Part shown: one piece after another, positions 48,319-57,300 of the stretch | Numbering within the stretch: the first letter of the stretch is position 1 | Layout: every line of letters begins with the position of its first letter | Origin: Cellvibrio fontiphilus | Lineage (GTDB): Bacteria > Pseudomonadota > Gammaproteobacteria > Pseudomonadales > Cellvibrionaceae | Strand: one strand, 5' to 3' | Length of the DNA stretch: 64,000 bases | Assembly: GCF_035317345.1 (NCBI RefSeq) | Contig: NZ_JAYKTU010000001.1 | The notes under the pieces: model-generated | What the model was told of the DNA's origin: nothing | What the model saw: only the letters and a program-made list of their open reading frames with translations | Database searches by the model: none | Made by a program: the position numbers and the translations under genes

Positions 48319-50736
48319 ATGATGTTACTGCTTTCACTACTCGCGATATGGATATTGATCGCCATACTCACCTACCGTCAGGTGGCGTTGGCGGCGGCGT
48401 CATCGATTGTGATCATCGCCTGGCTGGTGCTGGGGGTGTTCACCCCAACCCTTTTGTCGCCCTGGTTGGTTGTGCCCCTGGCCGCCATTCTGGTGCTGTT
48501 AAATGTGGGGTCGGTGCGCCGCGCGCTGCTCACCAAGCCTGTATTTGCCATGCTGAAAAAATCCATGCCTCCCATCAGTGCCACTGAGCGCGATGCGCTG
48601 GAGGCGGGTACTACCTGGTGGGAAAAGCAGTTGTTCAGCGGTCGCCCCGATTGGAATGAATTTGCTGAAATCAGCCTGCCGCAACTGACCGCTGAGGAGC
48701 AGTCATTTATCGACAATGAGGTGAGTGAACTCTGCACCTTGTTGGACGAGTGGAAAATCCAGAACGATCTCAAAGACCTGCCGCCCGAAGCCTGGCAGTA
48801 CCTTAAAGAGAAAAATTTCTTTGGTCTGATTATCCCCAAAGAATACGGCGGGCGCGACTTTAGCCCCTATGCGCAAAGCCGCATTATGAGCAAAATCGCC
48901 AGCCGTTCCGGCACCGCTGCCGTGACGGCCATGGTGCCCAACTCCCTCGGCCCAGGCGAACTGTTGGTGAAATACGGCACCGAGGAACAGCGCCAGCGCT
49001 GGTTGCCCGGTTTGGCCAACGGCACCGAAATCCCTTGTTTTGGTTTGACCGGCCCCGAGGCGGGTTCCGATGCTGGCTCAATTCCCGATACCGGCATAGT
49101 CTGCAAGGGTATGTTTGAAGGCAAAGAAGTTATCGGCCTGAAACTCACTTTTAGCAAGCGCTGGATCACTCTTGCACCTGTGGCCACTGTTGTCGGTTTG
49201 GCCTTCAAGGTGTACGACCCTGAAGGTTTGTTGGGCGACCCCAATAAAGTGGAATATGGCATTACCTGTGCGCTGATTCCTGCCAATCATCCAGGCGTGG
49301 AAATTGGCAAGCGCCATAACCCTGGCTCACCCTTCATGAACGGCCCTATCTACGGAACCGATGTGTTTATCCCTGTGGATTGGATTATCGGTGGCGCGGC
49401 TATGGCCGGTAAGGGCTGGCGCATGTTGATCGAATGTCTGGGCGCTGGTCGCGGTGTATCCCTGCCCGCCTTGTCCACTGCCAGCGGTGAAATGAACTAT
49501 CGCATGGTGGGCGCTTATGCGCGTATTCGTCGCCAGTTCAATACCGAAGTGGGCAAGTTTGAAGGTGTTCAGGAAGCGACGGCGGAAATTGCTGCCACCG
49601 GTTATACCCTGGAAGCTATGCGTCAATTTGTCACCAAAGGTTTGGAGACAGGTGCACCCTCGGTAATGACCGCCATGGCCAAATACCATGCCACTGAACT
49701 GATGCGTAAATCGGTAGAGCACTCCATGGATGTGGTGGGTGGCCGCGCCATCCAAAAAGGCCCGCGCAACTTTTTGGTCGCCTCCTATCATTCGGTGCCG
49801 GTCGCCATCACTGTGGAAGGTGCCAATATCCTCACCCGCTCTTTGATGATCTTTGGCCAGGGCGCCATGCGCTGCCATCCCTTCCTGTTCGAAGAAATGC
49901 AGGCCATGCAGTTGGAAAATGGCAGTGAAGGGCTGAAAAAGTTTGACCAGCTCTTTACCGCACATTTGGGCCATATCGCCAACAATATGTTGCGCACCAA
50001 GTTGCTGGGTTTCCTTGGCGGTCGTTTCAGCAGTGTGCCTGCCAATGCCGATGCGTTTAGCACGCGCTGGTATCAACGTATTAATCTGTTAAGCGCGGCA
50101 CTGGCGTCCATGTCCGATATTGCGCTGGGTGTATTGGGGGGTAACCTGAAGCGTCGCGAGTTGCTCTCGGCGCGTTTGGGGGATGTGCACAGCCAGCTGT
50201 TTATCGCCTGTGCAATTTTGAAATTCCACTCAGCTCACCCTCGCACTCGCGCGGAAGATGCCCATGCAGAATATGCACTGAATCGTGCGCTTTACATCGC
50301 CCAGGAAGCCCTGCGTGATTTTGCCGACAACTTCCCGCTCAAAACTCTGGCCAAATTGATCCGTTTTGTGGCTATGCCCTGTGGTTATGTAGTGAAAAAG
50401 CCAAGCGATAACCTGGTGCGTGAGTTGGGGGATCTGATCATGGAGGAAAATCCTGTACGCCAAATGCTCGGCCAGTATCTCTATGTAAGCCATGACCCGG
50501 AAGATGCGTTTGGCCGTGTGGAAAGTACCTACCAGACTCTGCTGTCACTTGGCCCCGTATGGCATGCCTTCCTGAAAGCCAAAAACGCCGGCAAGATCAG
50601 CGGCGCGACTACCGAAGAGTTGGCTAAAGATGCGGCCGCCAAAAATATTATCCAGCCGCAAGACGTCGCGCGGATTGTGGATTACGACGCTCGCCGCTTC
50701 GATTGCCTGATTACTGATGCGTTCGACAAGTTGTAA
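48319..50736 (+). CDS. fadE: Acyl-CoA dehydrogenase FadE
   Basis: 805-residue flavoenzyme catalysing the first step of fatty-acid beta-oxidation. The N-terminus carries two to three hydrophobic segments (residues 1-63), a FadE feature absent from ordinary acyl-CoA dehydrogenases, which suggests membrane association. Then follow 'EYGGRDFSPYAQSRIMSKIASRSG', 'GLTGPEAGSDAGS' (flavin and substrate contacts), and 'ATGYTLEAMRQF' with the long C-terminal extension typical of FadE. Length matches E. coli FadE (about 814). It is a single gene ended by a bidirectional terminator. Confidence 0.96.
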   Translation: MMLLLSLLAIWILIAILTYRQVALAAASSIVIIAWLVLGVFTPTLLSPWLVVPLAAILVLLNVGSVRRALLTKPVFAMLKKSMPPISATERDALEAGTTWWEKQLFSGRPDWNEFAEISLPQLTAEEQSFIDNEVSELCTLLDEWKIQNDLKDLPPEAWQYLKEKNFFGLIIPKEYGGRDFSPYAQSRIMSKIASRSGTAAVTAMVPNSLGPGELLVKYGTEEQRQRWLPGLANGTEIPCFGLTGPEAGSDAGSIPDTGIVCKGMFEGKEVIGLKLTFSKRWITLAPVATVVGLAFKVYDPEGLLGDPNKVEYGITCALIPANHPGVEIGKRHNPGSPFMNGPIYGTDVFIPVDWIIGGAAMAGKGWRMLIECLGAGRGVSLPALSTASGEMNYRMVGAYARIRRQFNTEVGKFEGVQEATAEIAATGYTLEAMRQFVTKGLETGAPSVMTAMAKYHATELMRKSVEHSMDVVGGRAIQKGPRNFLVASYHSVPVAITVEGANILTRSLMIFGQGAMRCHPFLFEEMQAMQLENGSEGLKKFDQLFTAHLGHIANNMLRTKLLGFLGGRFSSVPANADAFSTRWYQRINLLSAALASMSDIALGVLGGNLKRRELLSARLGDVHSQLFIACAILKFHSAHPRTRAEDAHAEYALNRALYIAQEALRDFADNFPLKTLAKLIRFVAMPCGYVVKKPSDNLVRELGDLIMEENPVRQMLGQYLYVSHDPEDAFGRVESTYQTLLSLGPVWHAFLKAKNAGKISGATTEELAKDAAAKNIIQPQDVARIVDYDARRFDCLITDAFDKL

Positions 50737-50755
50737 GTGGTGATGGTAAAAACGC

Positions 50756-50781
50756 AAAAACCCGCTTCGGCGGGTTTTTTT
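50756..50781. terminator. Bidirectional terminator between fadE and the diguanylate cyclase
   Basis: AAAAACCCGC, TTCG loop, GCGGGTTTTT (50756-50779), with A on the left and T on the right, between convergent genes. Confidence 0.9.
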
Positions 50782-50808
50782 ATGAATGGGTGATGGTTAT
50801 TGTGGGGG

Positions 50809-52140
50809 CTAGCCAGCCAGAGAATCTTCTGCCAATACCGAACAATTGCGGCCCTGTGCCTTGGCTTGGTAGAGGGCTATATCAGCCCGCTTGAACGTCT
50901 CGTTGAAATCTTCCCCCGGCAAGCGGTCACTCACCCCAAAACTTGCAGTTACCAATACCGGGTTTTCCGTTTCAAACACCTTATCTTGTATGGTCAGACG
51001 GATTTTCTCTGCCATGGCAATCGCAAAGGCTTTGGGTTTATTGGGCAATATCACAATAAACTCTTCACCGCCCCAGCGCCCCAGATAATCTTTGCGGCTA
51101 ATCGCCTTGCCTACTATCTGCGCCACTGCCTGCAGGATACGGTCGCCGGTATCATGACCGCGCCGGTCATTAATGCGCTTGAAGTGGTCTATGTCGATCA
51201 AAATCAGGGAAAAATCCGGGCTATTCGGGGCTTCGCTCTCGCTCTCCTTGAGTGCAACCAGAGTGTTAACAATCTGGTCAATACCGAAGCGGTTGTAGGT
51301 TTGGGTAAGTGGATCAACAGTAGAGAGCCGGCGGAACTTGTCGGTTTCGCGGCGCAGCTCGGTATTGTCTTGATTCAGGTTATTAATCACCTGCACATCG
51401 TGTTTGCTTTGCGCGCGCAGCTGTACCAGTTGTAGCACTGCATAGCTGAAAATACCTAGCAGCCACATCACCAGAATACCCAGATACCAATGTTCGGCAC
51501 TTATCCATTCACCCTCAAATTCCAGCTTTTCAATACTGATTTCATAATCCCCGCTGGCCAGAGCTTCGGTGTAGTCTATGCCCAGAGTTTTGATTTTATT
51601 GTATTCGGGATTGGCTAACTGACGCGGTATATTGAGTTGTTCGAGCCACCAGTCAGCCACTTTGAAGTCGTTAAGGCTGATACGTATTTCCTGTCCAAGA
51701 TCGCTGGTTGCCAGATTAACCGACATGAATTTAGTGCTATTGCCATCTTCGACCTTGGCATAGGCAGGGTTGAAGTTGCGTAACGATAAACGGATTTTGT
51801 TGGCGTCCCCCTTGTGGCTGAGTTTTATGTTCAGGTGGGAATAGCCAGATAAATCCAAACCGTTTGTCGGTTCTGTGGAGTAAAACAAAAGCCCCAGGCT
51901 GCAGGGAAAATAGCTGCCGTCCGGTGTGGGGAAGCGACAGCGCCAATGGACGTTTTTTTCATCGATCCACTGCGCGGCTGAACTGCCATCGGGCAGGGTG
52001 CCTGCGTGAAAATAATATTCCGTCTTGGCGTTGGGAATGAGCAGTAAGCGCTTCTTGGGGAGAAATTGCTGCAGCGCCAACAGACAAGCTGTTACGAGAA
52101 TGCCGATAATCAAAAACGAGTTGAACCGCTTGTCGTTCAT
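50809..52140 (-). CDS. Membrane diguanylate cyclase with beta-sandwich sensor
   Basis: 443-residue GGDEF protein. A membrane helix near residues 8-25, a periplasmic domain of about 200 residues rich in beta strands ('YSHLNIKLSHKGDANKIRLSLRNF', 'LGQEIRISLNDFKVADWW' regions) that resembles carbohydrate-binding or CIA30-like beta sandwiches, a second helix near 222-240, a coiled coil, and a GGDEF domain with intact GGEEF (357-361). The residue where the inhibitory RxxD Arg should be is Ser (SRKD), so the usual product inhibition site looks absent. The sensor may bind a sugar. It is divergent from the polysaccharide cluster. Confidence 0.9.
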   Translation of the reverse strand: MNDKRFNSFLIIGILVTACLLALQQFLPKKRLLLIPNAKTEYYFHAGTLPDGSSAAQWIDEKNVHWRCRFPTPDGSYFPCSLGLLFYSTEPTNGLDLSGYSHLNIKLSHKGDANKIRLSLRNFNPAYAKVEDGNSTKFMSVNLATSDLGQEIRISLNDFKVADWWLEQLNIPRQLANPEYNKIKTLGIDYTEALASGDYEISIEKLEFEGEWISAEHWYLGILVMWLLGIFSYAVLQLVQLRAQSKHDVQVINNLNQDNTELRRETDKFRRLSTVDPLTQTYNRFGIDQIVNTLVALKESESEAPNSPDFSLILIDIDHFKRINDRRGHDTGDRILQAVAQIVGKAISRKDYLGRWGGEEFIVILPNKPKAFAIAMAEKIRLTIQDKVFETENPVLVTASFGVSDRLPGEDFNETFKRADIALYQAKAQGRNCSVLAEDSLAG

Positions 52141-52201
52141 TGCGCCGCAAAAACCTTGAACAAATTAGCCTCTAGTATTGATTATTTTTCCAACATTGCC
52201 A

Positions 52202-52231
52202 CACAAATTGTCAGCATTTGGGCAATTTGTG
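52202..52231. promoter_or_regulatory. Nine-bp inverted repeat in the divergent cyclase-epimerase promoter region
   Basis: CACAAATTG (52202-52210) and CAATTTGTG (52223-52231) are perfect inverted copies 12 bases apart. They lie 62 bases before the diguanylate cyclase start and 113 before the epimerase start, so a single dimeric regulator could act on both. Identity of the regulator is unknown. Confidence 0.45.
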
Positions 52232-52343
52232 CATGCCTGCAAATAGTGAATGTCGTGCCAACGACGGTAAGCCTTGTCGACAGCGCTATAATGCCTGAGG
52301 TTTTCCATTTTCTTCGTTTATCCACATACAACTGCATTTATCT

Positions 52344-53240
52344 ATGAATTTGCTCATTACCGGCGCTAATGGATATGTGGGGCGATATCTTTGCCCTTTG
52401 TTGATTGCCGATGGGCAGAATGTCTCCACCTTGACGCGCAAGGGCTGGCATCAGCCGCCGGCAAGAAATTATCTGTGGGAGGAGGGGGTGATGCCGGCGC
52501 TGGAAGGCGTGGATCTGGTCGTTCACCTGGCAGCATTGGCCCATCAGGCCGGCCCTGAATCGCCGCAAACGGCAGCGCTTTTCCACTCTGTAAATGTGGA
52601 GCAAACCCGCCAACTCGCCAGTGCGGCGCTGGCGCAGGGCGTTAAACGTTTCATTTATCTCAGCAGCATCAAGGTCAACGGTGAGGTGACCACCAGTCCC
52701 TATCGTTACGATACCCAGCCGCAGCCAGAGGATAGCTATGGACGCTCCAAGTGGGCGGCAGAGCAGGTGTTGCACGAGTTGCTGGATGGTTCAACAACTG
52801 AGCTGGTAGTTATTCGCCCGCCGTTGATATGGGGCGGGGAAATGAAAGGCAATCTCGCACTATTGCAGCGATGGGTGCGTTGGCGTCTGCCATTGCCGTT
52901 TGGCAGCATTCAAAATCGACGTGACCTGGTTTCGCTCGACAATCTGTGCAGTTTGATCCGGCTGGTGCTGAGCCATCCACAGGCTGCCGGCCAGACTCTG
53001 TTAGTCAGTGATGGTGTAGCGCGCAGTACCGCGGATATTGTCCGCTTGGTTAGCCCCGCCGACTCCGCGCCAGCATGGATTATTCCCTGTCCGGCGTGGC
53101 TCTTTAGCTTATTCACCTATATGCCGGTTGTTGGTAAGCGCCTGAAAAAACTGACTGACAATTTGGAGGTGGATATAACCCCCACCTGCGAGCGTTTGGG
53201 GTGGGTGCCAGCTCCGTCATCCGGTTGTGTAAAAAGCTAA
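52344..53240 (+). CDS. NAD-dependent sugar-nucleotide epimerase/dehydratase
   Basis: 298-residue extended SDR: Rossmann 'ITGANGYVGRYL' at the N-terminus, 'VVHLAALAHQAG', catalytic Ser/Tyr/Lys in 'YLSSIKVNGE' and SYGRSK, and 'VIRPPLIWG'. It is of the UDP-GlcNAc/QuiNAc or UDP-glucose 4-epimerase type and lies 84 bases before a FlaA1/WbpM-type enzyme, so both probably build a nucleotide sugar for surface polysaccharide. The product cannot be named from sequence. Confidence 0.86.
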   Translation: MNLLITGANGYVGRYLCPLLIADGQNVSTLTRKGWHQPPARNYLWEEGVMPALEGVDLVVHLAALAHQAGPESPQTAALFHSVNVEQTRQLASAALAQGVKRFIYLSSIKVNGEVTTSPYRYDTQPQPEDSYGRSKWAAEQVLHELLDGSTTELVVIRPPLIWGGEMKGNLALLQRWVRWRLPLPFGSIQNRRDLVSLDNLCSLIRLVLSHPQAAGQTLLVSDGVARSTADIVRLVSPADSAPAWIIPCPAWLFSLFTYMPVVGKRLKKLTDNLEVDITPTCERLGWVPAPSSGCVKS

Positions 53241-53324
53241 CAAATTGTTACGGCCGCTAACTATCAAAGCCATGATGCACTTGATACCATCCCTGACCGG
53301 ATTGATTCAGGTCTGAAAAAACGA

Positions 53325-55289
53325 ATGAAAACGTCCCTCATCCTCAAATTTCTAAACGCTTCCCGCCCGATAAAACGGCTTATTTCCATCGCCTATGACT
53401 CCTGTGCGATTGTCATTTCGTTTTACCTGGCCTACGCGCTGCGCCTTGGGAATTTGTCGGTTCCGATTGAGCAGCCTTTGGTGCTCTGCCTCGCGTTTAC
53501 CCTTGTAGTATCAATCTTTACCTTTATTCGAATGGGGCTTTATCGCGCGATACTGCGTTACATGACCCAACATGCAATGGTCACTATTTTCACTGGAATC
53601 CTGATCTCCAGTTTGGCGATGACCCTCAGCGCTTTCTTCTTTCAGGCATTTTTGCCGCGTTCAGTCCCAATTATTTACGTTTTTACCACGTTGATTTTGA
53701 TTGGGCTGCCGCGCCTGGTCTTCCGCAATGTGGTCAAAATGGTTACCCCCAGGGGTAATATCAGTGTGGTGATTTACGGCGCCGGCGAGACAGGGAACAA
53801 CCTTGCCAATCAGTTGCGCCTGAGTGGGGAATTTAATCCCGTTGCCTTTGTGGACGATGAAAAGCGTCTGCATGGCAGTGTGCTCAGTGGTCTCACGGTA
53901 TACCCGCCGCACAAACTGGCGTCGATTATTGAACAGCATTCGGTCACTCGCATTTTACTGGCGCTGGGTAATATCAGTCGGCAGGATCGGGTGCGTATTA
54001 TTCGCTATCTGGAACCGCTGCTGGTACAGGTACAAACCATCCCCCCGGTTACCGATATAGTTAAAGGTGTTGCCCGCATTAATGAGTTGCGCAACATCCA
54101 GATCGAAGACCTGCTCGGGCGCGATCCGGTTGAACCGGATCCAGTGCTCATGAGCAAAAACACCAGCGGCAAAATTGTTATGGTCACTGGTGCAGGTGGC
54201 TCAATTGGCTCTGAGCTTTGTCGCCAGTTAATCAAACTTAAACCGCTCAAAATTATCTTGTTTGAGCAAAATGAATTTAATTTGTATCGCATAGAAAAAG
54301 AGTTGACCGCCCTGCAGGCTGGCGTAGTTCCACCCGTGGAGTTAGTTGCGTTGCTGGGCTCTGTGCAAAATTTTGCGCTGCTGGATTTAGTGATGCGCCA
54401 ATTCGATGTGCACAGTGTGTATCACGCCGCAGCCTACAAACATGTACCCATGGTGGAGCAGAATATAATTGAGGGTGTAAAAAATAACCTCTTTGGTACC
54501 CGCAATGCTGCTGAAGCGGCGCTGCGCAATAATGTTAAGAATTTTGTACTTATCTCTACAGACAAAGCGGTGCGCCCCACTAATATCATGGGTGCCTCAA
54601 AACGTTTGGCCGAGTTGGTTTTGCAGGATTTGGCCTCGCGCCCGTCCAAAACGATTTTCAGTATGGTGCGTTTTGGCAATGTATTGGACTCATCCGGTTC
54701 TGTCGTACCGCGTTTTCGCGAGCAAATCAATAAAGGTGGGCCCATCACCGTCACCCACAAAGATATAGTTCGCTACTTCATGACTATCAGTGAAGCAGCT
54801 CAATTAGTTATTCAATCCGCGTCCATTGCCGAAGGTGGCGATGTATTTGTATTGGATATGGGCGAGCCTGTAAAAATTCTCGATCTCGCACGCGAAATGG
54901 CGCTCTTGTCCGGTTATAGCATCAAGGATGAACACAACCCTCATGGCGATATTGAAATTAAATTTACCGGTTTACGTGCAGGGGAGAAGTTGTACGAGGA
55001 ATTACTTTGCGGCGAAAATTGTGAAGGCACAGTTCATCCACGCATCATGCGTGCCAAGGAAAAGAAAATGTCGGCCAGTGATTTGGACGCATTGCTCACT
55101 CAAGCAAAAATGTTTTGCGAAGGTTACCGCTATCAGGAATTGTTCAGTCTGATTGTGGATTCAGAAGCTGATTTTGATCCGCTCTATGAAATCAGTGATC
55201 TCATGTATAAAACCAAAAAAGAAAATGCCAAATTATTGGTAATTCCTGGTGCTCTGGACAAAACAGATAAAAAAGCCATGCTGGAGTAG
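53325..55289 (+). CDS. Membrane nucleotide-sugar dehydratase/epimerase (WbpM/PglF/CapD type)
   Basis: 654-residue enzyme: four membrane helices in the first 130 residues, a first Rossmann domain ('VIYGAGETGNNLANQL'), then the catalytic SDR domain with 'MVTGAGGSIGSELCRQL', 'YHAAAYKHVPMVE', 'STDKAVRPTNIMGASKR'. The Tyr of the usual SDR YxxxK is replaced by Met here (NIMGASK), which is characteristic of the WbpM/FlaA1 group. Known members make UDP-4-keto-6-deoxy-GlcNAc-type sugars for O-antigen, capsule or protein glycosylation. A glycosyltransferase gene starts 4 bases after its stop. Confidence 0.92.
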   Translation: MKTSLILKFLNASRPIKRLISIAYDSCAIVISFYLAYALRLGNLSVPIEQPLVLCLAFTLVVSIFTFIRMGLYRAILRYMTQHAMVTIFTGILISSLAMTLSAFFFQAFLPRSVPIIYVFTTLILIGLPRLVFRNVVKMVTPRGNISVVIYGAGETGNNLANQLRLSGEFNPVAFVDDEKRLHGSVLSGLTVYPPHKLASIIEQHSVTRILLALGNISRQDRVRIIRYLEPLLVQVQTIPPVTDIVKGVARINELRNIQIEDLLGRDPVEPDPVLMSKNTSGKIVMVTGAGGSIGSELCRQLIKLKPLKIILFEQNEFNLYRIEKELTALQAGVVPPVELVALLGSVQNFALLDLVMRQFDVHSVYHAAAYKHVPMVEQNIIEGVKNNLFGTRNAAEAALRNNVKNFVLISTDKAVRPTNIMGASKRLAELVLQDLASRPSKTIFSMVRFGNVLDSSGSVVPRFREQINKGGPITVTHKDIVRYFMTISEAAQLVIQSASIAEGGDVFVLDMGEPVKILDLAREMALLSGYSIKDEHNPHGDIEIKFTGLRAGEKLYEELLCGENCEGTVHPRIMRAKEKKMSASDLDALLTQAKMFCEGYRYQELFSLIVDSEADFDPLYEISDLMYKTKKENAKLLVIPGALDKTDKKAMLE

Positions 55290-55292
55290 CAA

Positions 55293-56135
55293 GTGGACAG
55301 TATGGACATCCCCGCCCGCTCGCCGGTACGGCTTAGCATTTCTTGTGTTAGCTATGCGCTTGATGCCCCTGTGCTCATTGCTACCCTTGAATCTCTCGTG
55401 CAAGCCTGCGTCTTTGCAAAGCAAGAAGGCCTGTTAACTGAGGCGCGGCTTTTTCTTATCGATAACGGTCCCGATCAAAACAATAAAAATGCATTGCAAG
55501 TAATTCAACAGACCTTTGCTCATCAGTTTGACTACATCATTTTACTCAGTGGCCATGGCAATCTGGGGTACGGCCGCGGCAACAACCTCGCGCTGTTACA
55601 GACTGATTGCGACTATCATTTGGTTCTCAATCCCGATGTTCTACTGGCGCGCGATAATTTGAACATTGCTCTCGCTTATATGCAGCAACATACAGATGTT
55701 GCGCTCCTTGCGCCTGATGGTATTGGTGAGCAGGGAGAGCGCCAATTCCTGGCTAAACGCAATCCTTCTTTTTTAGTGTTGCTGGCGCGTGCAACCCGTC
55801 ACCCATGGCTGTGTAAAAAAATCAAAGCACAAATGGATGCTTATGAATATCGCGACTTGATTCCCGCCATGCAACCGCTGGATATAGAGTTGGCAAGTGG
55901 TTGTTACATGCTGTTGCGCACAGCAATGGCGCGTCAAATCGGTGGGTTTGATCCAGTTTTTTTTATGTATTTTGAAGATTTCGATTTGAGTCGCCGCCTT
56001 GCCAGCATTGGGCGTGTAGTGCATCACCCTGAAGTAAAAATTGTTCATTTTGGTGGCGAAGCTGCAAAAAAAGGTGGCGGCCACACGCGTTTATTTTTGG
56101 CATCCTATGTCAAATTTTTAATAAAGTTTTTTTAA
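55293..56135 (+). CDS. Family 2 glycosyltransferase (rhamnosyltransferase-like)
   Basis: 280-residue GT-A fold transferase: 'VRLSISCVSYALDAPVL' start, 'NLGYGRGNNLAL', 'LVLNPDV' (the Asp motif for metal and nucleotide), 'LASGCYMLLRTAM', and 'FMYFEDFDLSRRL' acceptor-site acidic cluster, typical of WbbL-like dTDP-rhamnosyl transferases. GTG 55293 is chosen because GGAG lies six bases upstream; ATG 55302 is an alternative. Sugar and acceptor cannot be defined. Base composition is more A/T-rich than the first genes of the cluster, as often seen in surface-polysaccharide loci. Confidence 0.88.
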   Translation: MDSMDIPARSPVRLSISCVSYALDAPVLIATLESLVQACVFAKQEGLLTEARLFLIDNGPDQNNKNALQVIQQTFAHQFDYIILLSGHGNLGYGRGNNLALLQTDCDYHLVLNPDVLLARDNLNIALAYMQQHTDVALLAPDGIGEQGERQFLAKRNPSFLVLLARATRHPWLCKKIKAQMDAYEYRDLIPAMQPLDIELASGCYMLLRTAMARQIGGFDPVFFMYFEDFDLSRRLASIGRVVHHPEVKIVHFGGEAAKKGGGHTRLFLASYVKFLIKFF

Positions 56136-56222
56136 AATAATTCTGGAATTTATCTTCGGTGCTGTCATAACTCGACCGATAAATAATTTGTATGTTTAAT
56201 AATTCTCAAGTGAAACAAATCA

Positions 56223-57185
56223 ATGAGCGAGCACAATAAAGCGATTGCTGTAGTCATCCCCTGTTACAAGGTGACGCGTCATATTATGGATGTTATAGCG
56301 GCTATGCCGCCGCTGGTTTCACGTATTTATGTAGTAGATGATTGTTGCCCTGATAAATCAGGGGAATTTGTTAAAGAGAATAATCGCGATCCACGTGTGG
56401 TTGTACTGTTTAATGAAAAAAATAAAGGTGTTGGCGGCGCGGTAATGACCGGCTACCGTGCGGCTATTGCAGATCAAATGTTGATCGCGGTTAAGGTTGA
56501 TGGCGATGGACAAATGGATCCTGCGTTAATCCCGGAATTTATCGAGCCCATTTTGCACGGTGAGGCTGACTACACCAAAGGGAACCGCTTTTTCAATCTC
56601 GAAGAAATTCATCAGATGCCCAAAGTCCGTGTTTTTGGCAATGCGGTATTGTCGCTGTTAAATAAATTGTCTTCCGGCTATTGGGATATTTTTGATCCTA
56701 CCAATGGTTATACAGCGATTCATGTCGATGTATTAAAAAAAATGTCCTTTGCCAAAATAAGTGAGCGCTACTTTTTTGAGTCAGACATGCTGTTTCGACT
56801 GAATACTTTGCGTGCCAAAGTAGTCGATATCCCTATGGACGCACACTATGGCGATGAAGAAAGCCAATTAAAAATCGGCAAAATCATTGGCGATTTCACT
56901 AAAAAAAATATTAGGAATACCTGCAAGCGAATTTTCTACAATTATTTTTTACGCGATATGTCTGTTGCCTCGATTGAATTGGTACTGGGTTTTGTTTTGT
57001 TACTATTTGGCGCAATTTATGGCGGATACCACTGGATCGCCTCGGCGCAAGCCGGTACTACAACCCCGACAGGCACAGTGATGCTGGCGGTTTTGCCGAT
57101 TGTTATTGGGGTGCAGCTACTGTTGTCCTTCCTGTCTTACGACATCGAAAATGTGCCGCGTCGGCCCATTCACCGGCGCCGGTAA
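56223..57185 (+). CDS. Family 2 glycosyltransferase, polyprenyl-phosphate type
   Basis: 320-residue transferase: GT-A N-terminal domain with 'VVIPCYKVTRHI', 'VVDDCCPDKSG' and 'KVDGDGQMDP' (DxD-like), and 'TKGNRF', then two C-terminal membrane helices (about 245-265 and 282-305) like dolichyl-phosphate mannosyltransferase/polyprenyl-phosphate sugar synthases. It probably makes a lipid-linked sugar used by the preceding cluster. C-terminus is short and Arg-rich (RRPIHRRR). It lies 87 bases after the previous gene. Confidence 0.88.
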   Translation: MSEHNKAIAVVIPCYKVTRHIMDVIAAMPPLVSRIYVVDDCCPDKSGEFVKENNRDPRVVVLFNEKNKGVGGAVMTGYRAAIADQMLIAVKVDGDGQMDPALIPEFIEPILHGEADYTKGNRFFNLEEIHQMPKVRVFGNAVLSLLNKLSSGYWDIFDPTNGYTAIHVDVLKKMSFAKISERYFFESDMLFRLNTLRAKVVDIPMDAHYGDEESQLKIGKIIGDFTKKNIRNTCKRIFYNYFLRDMSVASIELVLGFVLLLFGAIYGGYHWIASAQAGTTTPTGTVMLAVLPIVIGVQLLLSFLSYDIENVPRRPIHRRR

Positions 57186-57300
57186 CGACCTGTAACGCTG
57201 GCTTGCACATGGGCAAGTGTCGTGTTTTACAGTAGTATGCCAGCCACTTGTGGCAGGTCTTGCGGCTTGTTTCTTTGACAGAGTAGAGCGAATCTGTAAC

